From Acidobacteriota bacterium (GTDB lineage: Bacteria; Acidobacteriota; Vicinamibacteria; Vicinamibacterales; Vicinamibacteraceae), in assembly GCA_013695405.1 (NCBI GenBank), contig JACDAO010000624.1:1-6713 (forward strand): a stretch of DNA of 6,713 nucleotides, written 5' to 3'. Below, piece by piece: positions 1 through 5,735 of the stretch. Both the position numbers and the translations under genes were made by a program. The first letter of the stretch is position 1. Every line of letters begins with the position of its first letter. The notes under the pieces were generated by a model that worked only from the letters and a program-made list of their open reading frames with translations, made no database searches and was not told where the DNA came from.

Positions 1-419
1 ACCCGAGGCAGCGCGCGAATGGTCGCCGCCGCGCGGCCGCGCTCGCGGTGCAGGTTGACGCGGAAACGGCCGATGCCAGTCACCGCGAACGACGCGTCGG
101 CGATGCCGTCGCGGGCATACAGCGCCCGCGCGTGCGGCGGCAGGGCCGGCAGGACGGCCCGCTCGATTTCGTCGCCGGTCAGCAGATCGTCGCCGATCGG
201 CACGATTCGCTTGTCCACCCGAGCCGCCGCCGCGGCATGGCTCACCAGCAACAGGTCGGATCCGTGCCGCTGCACGACGCTGCGCAGCCAGCCGATGAGC
301 CGAGAGGTGTCGCCGGCGACGATGTCGAGCTCGTCGCCTGGCGGTGCCGCCTCACGTCGATCCGGGTCGTCGAGCGCGTTGAGTTCGGCGACCAGACGGT
401 CGATGTCGGATTCAGACAT
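1..419 (-). CDS. PilT/PilU-like type IV pilus retraction ATPase, N-terminal part (3' end beyond left edge)
   Basis: The minus strand reads from ATG at 419-417 to the left edge without a stop, giving 139 complete codons. Residues about 51-139 match the N-terminal PAS-like domain of PilT-family ATPases: RHGSDLLLV (51-59), RVDKRIVPI (67-75), LLTGDEIE (79-86), then IADASFAVTGIGRFRVNLHR (106-125) and a following RGRAAATIR. In the family this domain precedes a RecA-like hexameric ATPase core that powers pilus retraction at the inner membrane; the Walker A, Asp box, Walker B and His box lie outside the window, so catalysis cannot be judged. Residues 1-50 are an acidic extension absent from classical PilT, which begins close to the SDLHL motif. 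The usual G-x-PP turn after the SDLLLV strand is replaced by SHAAAAAR. No Shine-Dalgarno sits directly upstream; a heptamer repeat occupies that place. It could equally be a PilU-like or other GspE/PilT paralogue. Confidence 0.85.
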   Translation of the reverse strand, partial: MSESDIDRLVAELNALDDPDRREAAPPGDELDIVAGDTSRLIGWLRSVVQRHGSDLLLVSHAAAAARVDKRIVPIGDDLLTGDEIERAVLPALPPHARALYARDGIADASFAVTGIGRFRVNLHRERGRAAATIRALPR

Positions 420-421
420 GG

Positions 422-447
422 GGGCTCAGGGCTCAGGGCTCAGGGCT
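422..447. repeat. Tandem heptamer repeat GGGCTCA, about 3.7 copies
   Basis: Three perfect head-to-tail copies of GGGCTCA (422-428, 429-435, 436-442) are followed by a partial GGGCT (443-447). On the minus strand it reads TGAGCCC and ends two bases before the ATG of the PilT-like gene, exactly where its ribosome binding site should be. It lies in the 58-base gap between two divergent genes. Slippage-prone short repeats of this kind can vary in copy number between strains, and a change here would alter the leader of the PilT-like gene. Confidence 0.9.
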
Positions 448-465
448 GTCCTCTGCGCACAGCCG

Positions 466-471
466 TACAAT
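466..471 (+). promoter_or_regulatory. Probable -10 element (TACAAT) for the glycosidase gene, leaderless arrangement
   Basis: TACAAT matches the sigma-70 -10 consensus at five of six bases. It ends six bases before GTG 478, so the expected transcription start falls on or within a base of the start codon, giving a leaderless mRNA. No good -35 hexamer is visible 16-18 bases upstream, where the sequence is the end of the heptamer repeat (GGGCTG region). No Shine-Dalgarno is present ahead of 478, which fits a leaderless start. This is a pattern call only. Confidence 0.5.
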
Positions 472-477
472 CCGGCG

Positions 478-1620
478 GTGCGCGCGTTCGGGTCCATTCT
501 GCTCCTGCTGGTGCTCGGCGTCTCCCCTGTGGCGCGGCAGCCGGCGCCGGGCTGGCTCGGCGCACCCGAGCGCGTTGCCGATGGCGTCGACTTGTATCGC
601 GTCGACGCAACCGACCTGGTGAGCCCCGGGGCGCCGCAGTCGGTACGGCTGTTGCGGGTGGATCCGAAACGGGCGCGGCTCCGGCCGGCGCTGGCGGGAA
701 CGATGCCGAGTCTGGGCACGGTGCAGGAGATGGCGGCCCGCGACGGCGCGGTGGCGGCGGTCAACGCGGGCTTCTTTCTGCCCACCGGCGACCCGGCCGG
801 CGTGCTCAGGATCGACGGGCGGCTGGTCAGCGACACCACCCGGGCCCGTGGCGCCGTCGCGCTGCTCGACGAGCCGGGTGAGCAGGTGCCGGTGTTCGAC
901 CAGGTCACGGCGGTGATCCGGCTGCGCTTTCGAAGCGCCGGCGCGTGGCGCTCGGTGCGGGTCGACGGCGTCGACTCGCCCCGGCGCAAGAACCGCGTGA
1001 CGCTGTACTCGCCGTCGTCCGGGCCAGCCACCCCGAGCGAGGGCGGGCTGGAGTGGTCGTTGACGGGCACGCCGCTGCGGGCGTCGGCGGCACGGCGGTC
1101 GGGTCGCAGTGCCATTCCCGTCGACGGGTTCGTGGTGTCGTTCGGCGGCCTCGCGGCGCCGGCAGCGCTGGCTGGGCTGGCCAGGGCGTCGTCGGTGCAG
1201 GTGCGTCAGTCGCTGACTGTGGCGTCCGGCGAGCGGGTGCGCGACTGGATCCGCGCGCCGCAGATCGTCGGCGGTGCCGGCCTGCTGGTCCGCCGCGGCG
1301 TCGTGGTCACCGACTGGACTCGCGAGAAGCTCTCACCCTCGTTCGACCTCCGTCGTCACCCACGCACGGTGATTGCCCGCGACGCGAGCCACGCGATCTG
1401 GCTGGTCACCGTCGATGGCCGCCAGCCGTCCCGTGCAGCAGGGATGTCCTTTGCCGAATTGCACGCACTGCTGGCCAGGCTCGGCGCCATCGACGCGCTC
1501 AACCTCGATGGGGGCGGCTCGACGACAATGGTCGCCAACGGCCAGGTGGTCAACCTGCCGTCGGACCTGACCGGTGCCCGTCGCGTCAGCGACGCATTGC
1601 TGGTCATCGCGGGACGGTAA
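478..1620 (+). CDS. Secreted phosphodiester glycosidase (NAGPA/DUF2233) domain protein
   Basis: A 380-residue protein. The chosen GTG start places a hydrophobic signal segment (GSILLLLVLGVSPVA, residues 5-19) directly at the N-terminus, so export by Sec is likely; an in-frame ATG at 418 would add 20 residues ahead of it and overlap the PilT-like start codon. The NAGPA fold is shown by VAAVNAGFF (92-100), GGAGLLVRRGVV (265-276), RHPRTVIA (293-300), the strand WLVTVDGRQP (308-317) and the hallmark LNLDGGGSTTMV (341-352), with RRVSDALLV near the C-terminus. The family includes the human uncovering enzyme, which removes GlcNAc from phosphodiester-linked mannose; bacterial members are often labelled exopolysaccharide-related but mostly have unknown substrates. 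A glycan or teichoic-like phosphodiester in the envelope or outside the cell is the reasonable guess. It stands alone: divergent from the PilT-like gene and convergent with the beta-lactamase-like gene. The domain call is firm, the substrate is not. Confidence 0.88.
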   Translation: MRAFGSILLLLVLGVSPVARQPAPGWLGAPERVADGVDLYRVDATDLVSPGAPQSVRLLRVDPKRARLRPALAGTMPSLGTVQEMAARDGAVAAVNAGFFLPTGDPAGVLRIDGRLVSDTTRARGAVALLDEPGEQVPVFDQVTAVIRLRFRSAGAWRSVRVDGVDSPRRKNRVTLYSPSSGPATPSEGGLEWSLTGTPLRASAARRSGRSAIPVDGFVVSFGGLAAPAALAGLARASSVQVRQSLTVASGERVRDWIRAPQIVGGAGLLVRRGVVVTDWTREKLSPSFDLRRHPRTVIARDASHAIWLVTVDGRQPSRAAGMSFAELHALLARLGAIDALNLDGGGSTTMVANGQVVNLPSDLTGARRVSDALLVIAGR

Positions 1621-1625
1621 GCTGT

Positions 1626-1645
1626 CCGCCGGACAAGTCCGGCGG
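1626..1645. terminator. GC-rich hairpin between convergent genes, possible bidirectional terminator
   Basis: CCGCCGGA (1626-1633) pairs with TCCGGCGG (1638-1645) around the loop CAAG, giving an 8-bp perfect stem five bases after the glycosidase stop codon. The opposite gene ends at 1683, so the hairpin is placed to affect the 3' ends of both transcripts. There is no T tract on either side, so intrinsic termination is unproven; it could instead be a Rho-assisted pause, an RNA 3'-end stabiliser or a dispersed palindromic element. An alternative smaller fold, GTCC-GCC-GGAC, exists at 1624-1634. The rest of the 62-base gap shows nothing further. Confidence 0.5.
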
Positions 1646-1682
1646 CTACGCGTCCCAGGAGCCCCGGTCGCGAGCGCGGCGC

Positions 1683-2582
1683 CTATTTCTGCGTGTGCTC
1701 GTACGCGAGCCGGCTGATTGTCGCGATCAGCGCGCCACTGCGCTGCTCGTCGTCCAGGCCGCGCACCAGCACCACCAGCACGTAGGGACGCGGGGCGTAG
1801 ACGATGCCGGCGTCGTGGTGAATGCTGGTGATCTGGCCGGTCTTGTGCGCGACGCGCGTGCCCGCGGGCACGCCGCGAGGGATGCCCTCGTTGAAGCGCT
1901 GTCGCTCCAGAATCGCGAGCATCTCGGCGTTCGAAGCAGGCGAGGCGGCGGTGCCAGTGGCCAGCGCCGTGAACAGCGCCAGCAGGCCCCGGGCGTTGGT
2001 GGTGTTGTTGAGGCCGGCCCGGAACGCCAGGCCGTCCTCGACGCCGCGCTTGACGTCCATCCCGGTCGCGCCCAGAGCGCGCGCCGCCGCCCGCACCTGC
2101 TCGATCCCGACGGTCTCGATCAGGATATTGGTCGCCAGGTTGCTGCTGACGACGATCATCGCCTCGCACAGTTCGCGAATCGGCCGGCGCGTGCCGCGCG
2201 CCCCGTAGAGCGTCGTCTCCGAATCGTCGGCCGCCGAGAGCGTGAACGGACTGCCGTCGACGATTGACGCGAAGCGGTCGCGCACCAGCACGGTGTCGTC
2301 CAGCGACAGGCGCCCGGCATCGCGCGCCTGGAACAGCGCGATCAGCACCGGCACCTTCATGGTGCTGGCGGCGTGGAACGGCTCGTCCGGATTGACGAGC
2401 ACCTCGGTATTGCCGTCGAGGGTGCGGAGGGCGACGCCGACCTGCGCACCGGCCGCCCGGGCCGCCTCACGGATCCGCTCGCTCACGCTCTCGGCTCGAT
2501 CGGCCACCTGCGCGCCGCACCCGGCCGCCGCGGTCAACAGCATCGGCACCAGCAACAGCACGGGAGCGGCCAAGCGTGGCAT
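1683..2582 (-). CDS. Class A beta-lactamase-like serine hydrolase, predicted lipoprotein
   Basis: A 299-residue protein read from ATG at 2582-2580. The N-terminus is a hydrophobic signal (LAAPVLLLVPMLLTAAA) ending in AAGC, so Cys22 is a likely lipidation site; Ala at -3 is a weaker lipobox than Leu. The beta-lactamase2/transpeptidase-like fold shows its catalytic motifs in order: S73-T-M-K76 (nucleophile and base, SxxK), S146-S-N148 (the SDN-equivalent, SxN) and K247-T-G249. Length and spacing match class A enzymes. The omega-loop signature EPELN is absent; the corresponding stretch is KRGVEDGLAFRAGLNNTTNA (178-197), where Glu182 is the only nearby glutamate, so the deacylating Glu166 function is uncertain. 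It may hydrolyse beta-lactams in the periplasm, or be a related serine hydrolase or penicillin-binding protein of different function. No ampR-type regulator is adjacent. It diverges from the TonB receptor gene and converges with the glycosidase gene. Its own Shine-Dalgarno is weak. Confidence 0.87.
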   Translation of the reverse strand: MPRLAAPVLLLVPMLLTAAAGCGAQVADRAESVSERIREAARAAGAQVGVALRTLDGNTEVLVNPDEPFHAASTMKVPVLIALFQARDAGRLSLDDTVLVRDRFASIVDGSPFTLSAADDSETTLYGARGTRRPIRELCEAMIVVSSNLATNILIETVGIEQVRAAARALGATGMDVKRGVEDGLAFRAGLNNTTNARGLLALFTALATGTAASPASNAEMLAILERQRFNEGIPRGVPAGTRVAHKTGQITSIHHDAGIVYAPRPYVLVVLVRGLDDEQRSGALIATISRLAYEHTQK

Positions 2583-2635
2583 GCGGCTCAGCCTATCGCA
2601 GCTCCGGCGAAGCTCGCGGGGTATGACTGTCCTTC

Positions 2636-2666
2636 TTGATTCAGCGCTTTACCATCTCGGTATACT
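2636..2666 (+). promoter_or_regulatory. Probable sigma-70-type promoter of the TonB-dependent receptor gene
   Basis: TTGATT (2636-2641) and TATACT (2661-2666) resemble the -35 and -10 hexamers, four and five of six matches respectively, with a long 19-base spacer. Transcription would start near 2673 and give a leader of nearly 60 bases ending in a good ribosome binding site. This short AT-richer patch stands out in very GC-rich surroundings. Because it lies downstream of the in-frame ATG at 2623, it also argues against that upstream start. Confidence 0.5.
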
Positions 2667-2717
2667 CGTCCACGGGGCATCGGAGTGCTTGACCCCGCAC
2701 CAAGATCCAGACCAGAC

Positions 2718-2722
2718 AGGAG
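2718..2722 (+). promoter_or_regulatory. Shine-Dalgarno AGGAG deciding the receptor start
   Basis: AGGAG is followed by an 8-base spacer and ATG at 2731. It is the clearest ribosome binding site in the window. It fixes the receptor start at 2731 although the same frame is open back to 2242, because initiation here places a typical signal peptide at the N-terminus. Confidence 0.8.
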
Positions 2723-2730
2723 CAGGCCAC

Positions 2731-5664
2731 ATGCTGTCCCCACGGACGACGTCCTCCCCGCCATCGCGACGCGTGTGCCGCGCTGCACTGGCCATGCTCT
2801 TGCAGCTTGGCCTGGCCGGGCCAGCGCTGGCCCAGTCCACGGCGGTCAACGGCACCATCGAAGGCACCGTCACCGACAACACCGGCGCGGTGCTCCCCGG
2901 CGTCACCGTCACGGTGACCAGCCCGGACACCGGGGCCGAGCGCGTTGCCGTCACCAACGAGAGCGGCCTCTATCGGGCCACGCTGCTGCCGCTCGGCGGG
3001 TACCGCGTCGTGGCCGAGCTGCAGGGGTTCAAGAAGTTCGAGCAGACCGGCATCAACGTCGGCGCCGGACAGACCGCCACGGTCGACGTGGCGCTGCAGG
3101 TCGGCGCCCTCACCGAGACCATCTCGGTAACCGCCGACGCTCCGGTCGTCGACACCGCCAAGGTCGACACCGGTCGCACCCTGAACGAGAACGAGATCAA
3201 GAACCTGCCGCTGGTCTCGCGCAATCCCTACAACTTCGCGCTGCTGCAGCCCGGGGTGACCGGCTTCGAGAACTCGGAGTTCGGCGTGCCGCGCTTCAGT
3301 GCCAACGGCACGCTGCTGCGCATCAACTACCAGATCGACGGCAACACCAACACCCAGAAGGACCGCGCCGGCCTGCGCCTGCTGCCGGTGTCCGAGGTGT
3401 TCGTGCGCGAGGTGAAGGTCATCACCAGCGGCTACGCGCCGGAATTCGGCCAGACCACCGGGCTGGTCTACAACGCGATCACGCCGTCGGGTACCAACCG
3501 CATCCGTGGCGCGGGGGCTTACCGCTTCCGCCGCAAGTCGTTCAGCGCCTTCCCGTTCTTCTTCGCCGGCCCACGCACGGACGACAGGCGGCCCGACACC
3601 AAGGTCGACACCTTCACCGCCGAAGTGGGCGGGCCGGTCGTCAAGGACAAGCTGCACTACTTCTTCGGCTTCGAGAACACCTATCGGGATCTCTCGGGGC
3701 AGAGCGTCATCACGGTGTTGCCCGACAACGCCGCGCGCATCGGCCTGGCGGCGCAGCCCGGTGTGGTCCCCCGCGAACAGACCGGCCGGTTCTTCATCGG
3801 CAAGGGCGACTACCAGCTCGCCCCGAGTCATCGCCTGACCGCGCGCAGCCTCGTCTTCCGCAACGACTCGCCGAACAACATCACCGGCGGCCTGACGACG
3901 ATCGAACGGACCACCGACTTCCTCGACGCGATGGAGAGCTCGTCGGGCCAGCTGGTGTCGTCGTTCGGCAGCAGCATGCTCAACGAGTTCCGCGTCCAGT
4001 ACGCCCGGCGCGTCCAGGGCCGCGAGGGCAACGAGTTGTCGGCGACCGGCCCGGCGATCAACATCCCGGGCGTGGCCAACTTCGGCGGACCGATCGCGGG
4101 TGCGGCAGATGCCGGCTTTGGATTCAGCCAGGGTATTTTCCAGGTGATCAACAACTTCACCCATATCCGCGGCAACCACAGCTACAAGTTCGGCGGCGAC
4201 TTCCAGTTGATCAAAGACACCAGGACGTCGACGCTGCTGCAGCTCTACACCTTCCCGACCATCGACGCCTACCTGGCGGCCAGGAGCGGCGCCAACCCGC
4301 GCGGCTACACCAACTTCACGCAGCTGTTCGGCAATCCCGACTTCGAGATGAAGTCGTCGGCATACAGCTTCTTCGTGCAGGACGACTGGCGCGTGACCCC
4401 GGACCTGAAGTTCATCTACGGCCTGCGCTACGACTACTACAACTACCCCGAGGGCGACCCGACCGCGCCGTTCGCGTTCTCGCAGCGGTACAACGACGAC
4501 GGCAACAACGTCGGCCCTCGCTTCGGGCTGGCGTACACCTTCGGCGCCGACCGCCGTCAGGTGGTGCGCGCCAGCACCGGCATCATGTACGACCAGATGC
4601 TGCTCGGAGCCTACGAGACCGCCATTCAGGCCAACGGCAATCCGGAGCGGTTCAACGTGACCCTCACCGGCGCCGCCGCCAACTCGCCGGCCTTCCCCGG
4701 ATCGCTGGCCGACCTGCCGGCGGGATTCACGCTGCCGCGGCAGTCGATCACCACCGTCGACCCCGACTTCGAGGTCGCGCGTACCTGGCAGAACAACGTC
4801 CAGTACGAGCGGGCGTTCGGGCAGAACTTCTACGGCTCGGTCGGCTACGCGTTCGTGCGCGGCAACCTGCTGCCGGTGATCGTCAACATCAACCCGATCA
4901 ACGCCGCCAGCTCGCTGGCCGACGGTCGGCCGGTGTTCAGTTCGACCATCAACGACACGACCCGCCTCGATTCGCGCTTCAACCAGATCAACGTCGTGCA
5001 GTCGGCCGGCGAGTCGACCTACAACTCGATGACGCTGCAGTTCGGCAAGCGACTCAGCCGCGGCATCCAGTTCGACCTGACCTACACGCTCGGCAAGGGC
5101 ACCGACAACGCGCCGCTGACCACCGTGCTGTCGGTGCAGGGCGACGACGGCGTGAGCGACCCGACCAACCTCGATCGCGACGAGGGGCCGAACCTGCTCG
5201 ACACCCGTCACAGCTTCGCCGGCAGCATCGTCGCGATGCCGGTCTTCGATGTCGGCAACGGCATCGCCTCGGCGCTGCTCAACGGCAACCAGATCGGCCT
5301 GATGCTGCAGTTGAACTCCGGCCTTCCGGTCAACTTGCGCAGCAACCTCGACCTGAACGGCGACGGCGTGCTCGCCGACCGTCCGCTGTTCATCGGCCGC
5401 AACTCGCTGTACTTGCCGGCCCGCTACAACGTCGACGCGCGATTCTCGCGCTTCATCCCGTTTCGCGGCAGCGCCCGGCTCGAGGTCGCCGCCGAGTTCA
5501 AGAACCTGTTCAACACCGTACAGACGTCGGCGGTGAACCGCGTCATCACGACCAACGCGATCGGCGAGGCGCTGGCCGCCATCCCCGACGACAGCAGCGC
5601 GCTGCAGCCGACCGCCGGCTACGAGCAGCGCCAGTTCCAGCTCGGGTTCAAGTTTTATTTTTAG
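2731..5664 (+). CDS. TonB-dependent receptor, Oar-like, with carboxypeptidase regulatory-like domain
   Basis: A 977-residue outer-membrane protein. A Sec signal (RRVCRAALAMLLQLGLAG then PALA, residues 13-34) is probably cleaved before Gln35. Residues about 41-123 form a CarboxypepD_reg-like beta-sandwich (GTIEGTVTDNTGAVLPGVTV; later GYRVVAELQGF). A TonB-box-like TETISVTA follows (128-135), then the plug domain, about 150-265 (NLPLVSRNPYNFALLQPGVTG; INYQIDGNTNT; VKVITSGYAPEFG). The remainder is the beta-barrel, with the family-typical VQDDWRVTPDLKF near 550, DLNGDGVLADRP (874-885) before GRNS, and a C-terminal strand ending in FKFYF, the terminal aromatic that the BAM machinery recognises. The mature protein contains no cysteine. 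Such receptors take up bulky substrates such as glycans, siderophores or peptides using TonB-ExbBD energy, or act in surface assembly; the ligand cannot be told from sequence. No SusD-like partner lies nearby. It has its own promoter, Shine-Dalgarno and terminator, so it is probably monocistronic. Confidence 0.95.
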   Translation: MLSPRTTSSPPSRRVCRAALAMLLQLGLAGPALAQSTAVNGTIEGTVTDNTGAVLPGVTVTVTSPDTGAERVAVTNESGLYRATLLPLGGYRVVAELQGFKKFEQTGINVGAGQTATVDVALQVGALTETISVTADAPVVDTAKVDTGRTLNENEIKNLPLVSRNPYNFALLQPGVTGFENSEFGVPRFSANGTLLRINYQIDGNTNTQKDRAGLRLLPVSEVFVREVKVITSGYAPEFGQTTGLVYNAITPSGTNRIRGAGAYRFRRKSFSAFPFFFAGPRTDDRRPDTKVDTFTAEVGGPVVKDKLHYFFGFENTYRDLSGQSVITVLPDNAARIGLAAQPGVVPREQTGRFFIGKGDYQLAPSHRLTARSLVFRNDSPNNITGGLTTIERTTDFLDAMESSSGQLVSSFGSSMLNEFRVQYARRVQGREGNELSATGPAINIPGVANFGGPIAGAADAGFGFSQGIFQVINNFTHIRGNHSYKFGGDFQLIKDTRTSTLLQLYTFPTIDAYLAARSGANPRGYTNFTQLFGNPDFEMKSSAYSFFVQDDWRVTPDLKFIYGLRYDYYNYPEGDPTAPFAFSQRYNDDGNNVGPRFGLAYTFGADRRQVVRASTGIMYDQMLLGAYETAIQANGNPERFNVTLTGAAANSPAFPGSLADLPAGFTLPRQSITTVDPDFEVARTWQNNVQYERAFGQNFYGSVGYAFVRGNLLPVIVNINPINAASSLADGRPVFSSTINDTTRLDSRFNQINVVQSAGESTYNSMTLQFGKRLSRGIQFDLTYTLGKGTDNAPLTTVLSVQGDDGVSDPTNLDRDEGPNLLDTRHSFAGSIVAMPVFDVGNGIASALLNGNQIGLMLQLNSGLPVNLRSNLDLNGDGVLADRPLFIGRNSLYLPARYNVDARFSRFIPFRGSARLEVAAEFKNLFNTVQTSAVNRVITTNAIGEALAAIPDDSSALQPTAGYEQRQFQLGFKFYF

Positions 5665-5670
5665 AAGCTG

Positions 5671-5698
5671 CAGACTACGGGCCACAGGCCACAGGAAG
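5671..5698. repeat. Degenerate period-7 repeat (GGCCACA core) after the receptor gene
   Basis: Four consecutive heptamers can be read as CAGACTA, CGGGCCA, CAGGCCA and CAGGAAG. The core is two perfect GGCCACA copies at 5680-5686 and 5687-5693, followed by GG. It lies between the receptor stop codon and its terminator. The period is the same as that of the heptamer tract at 422-447, and the unit shares a CAGG/GGGC flavour, but the sequences are not identical. Confidence 0.6.
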
Positions 5699-5700
5699 GT

Positions 5701-5726
5701 AGGGCCCGCTCTCGAGCGGGCCTTTT
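5701..5726 (+). terminator. Rho-independent terminator of the TonB-dependent receptor gene
   Basis: GGCCCGCT (5703-5710) pairs perfectly with AGCGGGCC (5715-5722) around a CTCG loop and is followed by TTTT (5723-5726). A5701 and G5702 can extend the stem by pairing with the first Ts. It sits 36 bases after the receptor stop codon and only about ten bases before the next ATG, so it should separate the two plus-strand genes. Confidence 0.9.
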
Positions 5727-5735
5727 CCCATTCAC

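Noticed and set aside
417..420. CATG shared by the PilT-like ATG and an in-frame plus-strand ATG, suggesting overlapping divergent start codons
   Set aside because: CATG is self-complementary, so any ATG preceded by C creates this by chance, and the glycosidase signal peptide fits the GTG at 478 better.
19..477. N-terminal extension of the glycosidase frame back to ATG 19
   Set aside because: It overlaps the PilT-like coding region on the other strand, is Ser/Arg-rich with no motifs, and would bury the signal peptide 150 residues inside the protein.
1333..2169. A 278-codon minus-strand frame crossing the convergent gap
   Set aside because: A shadow of the beta-lactamase and glycosidase genes; its Arg/Gln-rich translation carries none of the SxxK, SxN or KTG motifs found in the neighbouring frame.
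945..2267. A 440-codon plus-strand frame spanning the glycosidase 3' end, the convergent gap and most of the beta-lactamase gene
   Set aside because: Arg/Ala/Gly-rich without motifs and contradicted by two well-supported genes in other frames.
2242..2730. Upstream in-frame starts of the receptor frame, including ATG 2242 and ATG 2623
   Set aside because: The first lies inside the beta-lactamase gene on the opposite strand. The second is upstream of the probable -10 at 2661. ATG 2731 has the AGGAG site and a proper signal peptide.
2685..5702. A 1005-codon plus-strand open frame in a second frame over the receptor gene
   Set aside because: Extremely Arg-, Gln- and Pro-rich with no motifs; it is the out-of-frame shadow of the receptor. 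Three overlapping thousand-codon frames reflect scarcity of stop codons at high GC, not overprinted genes.
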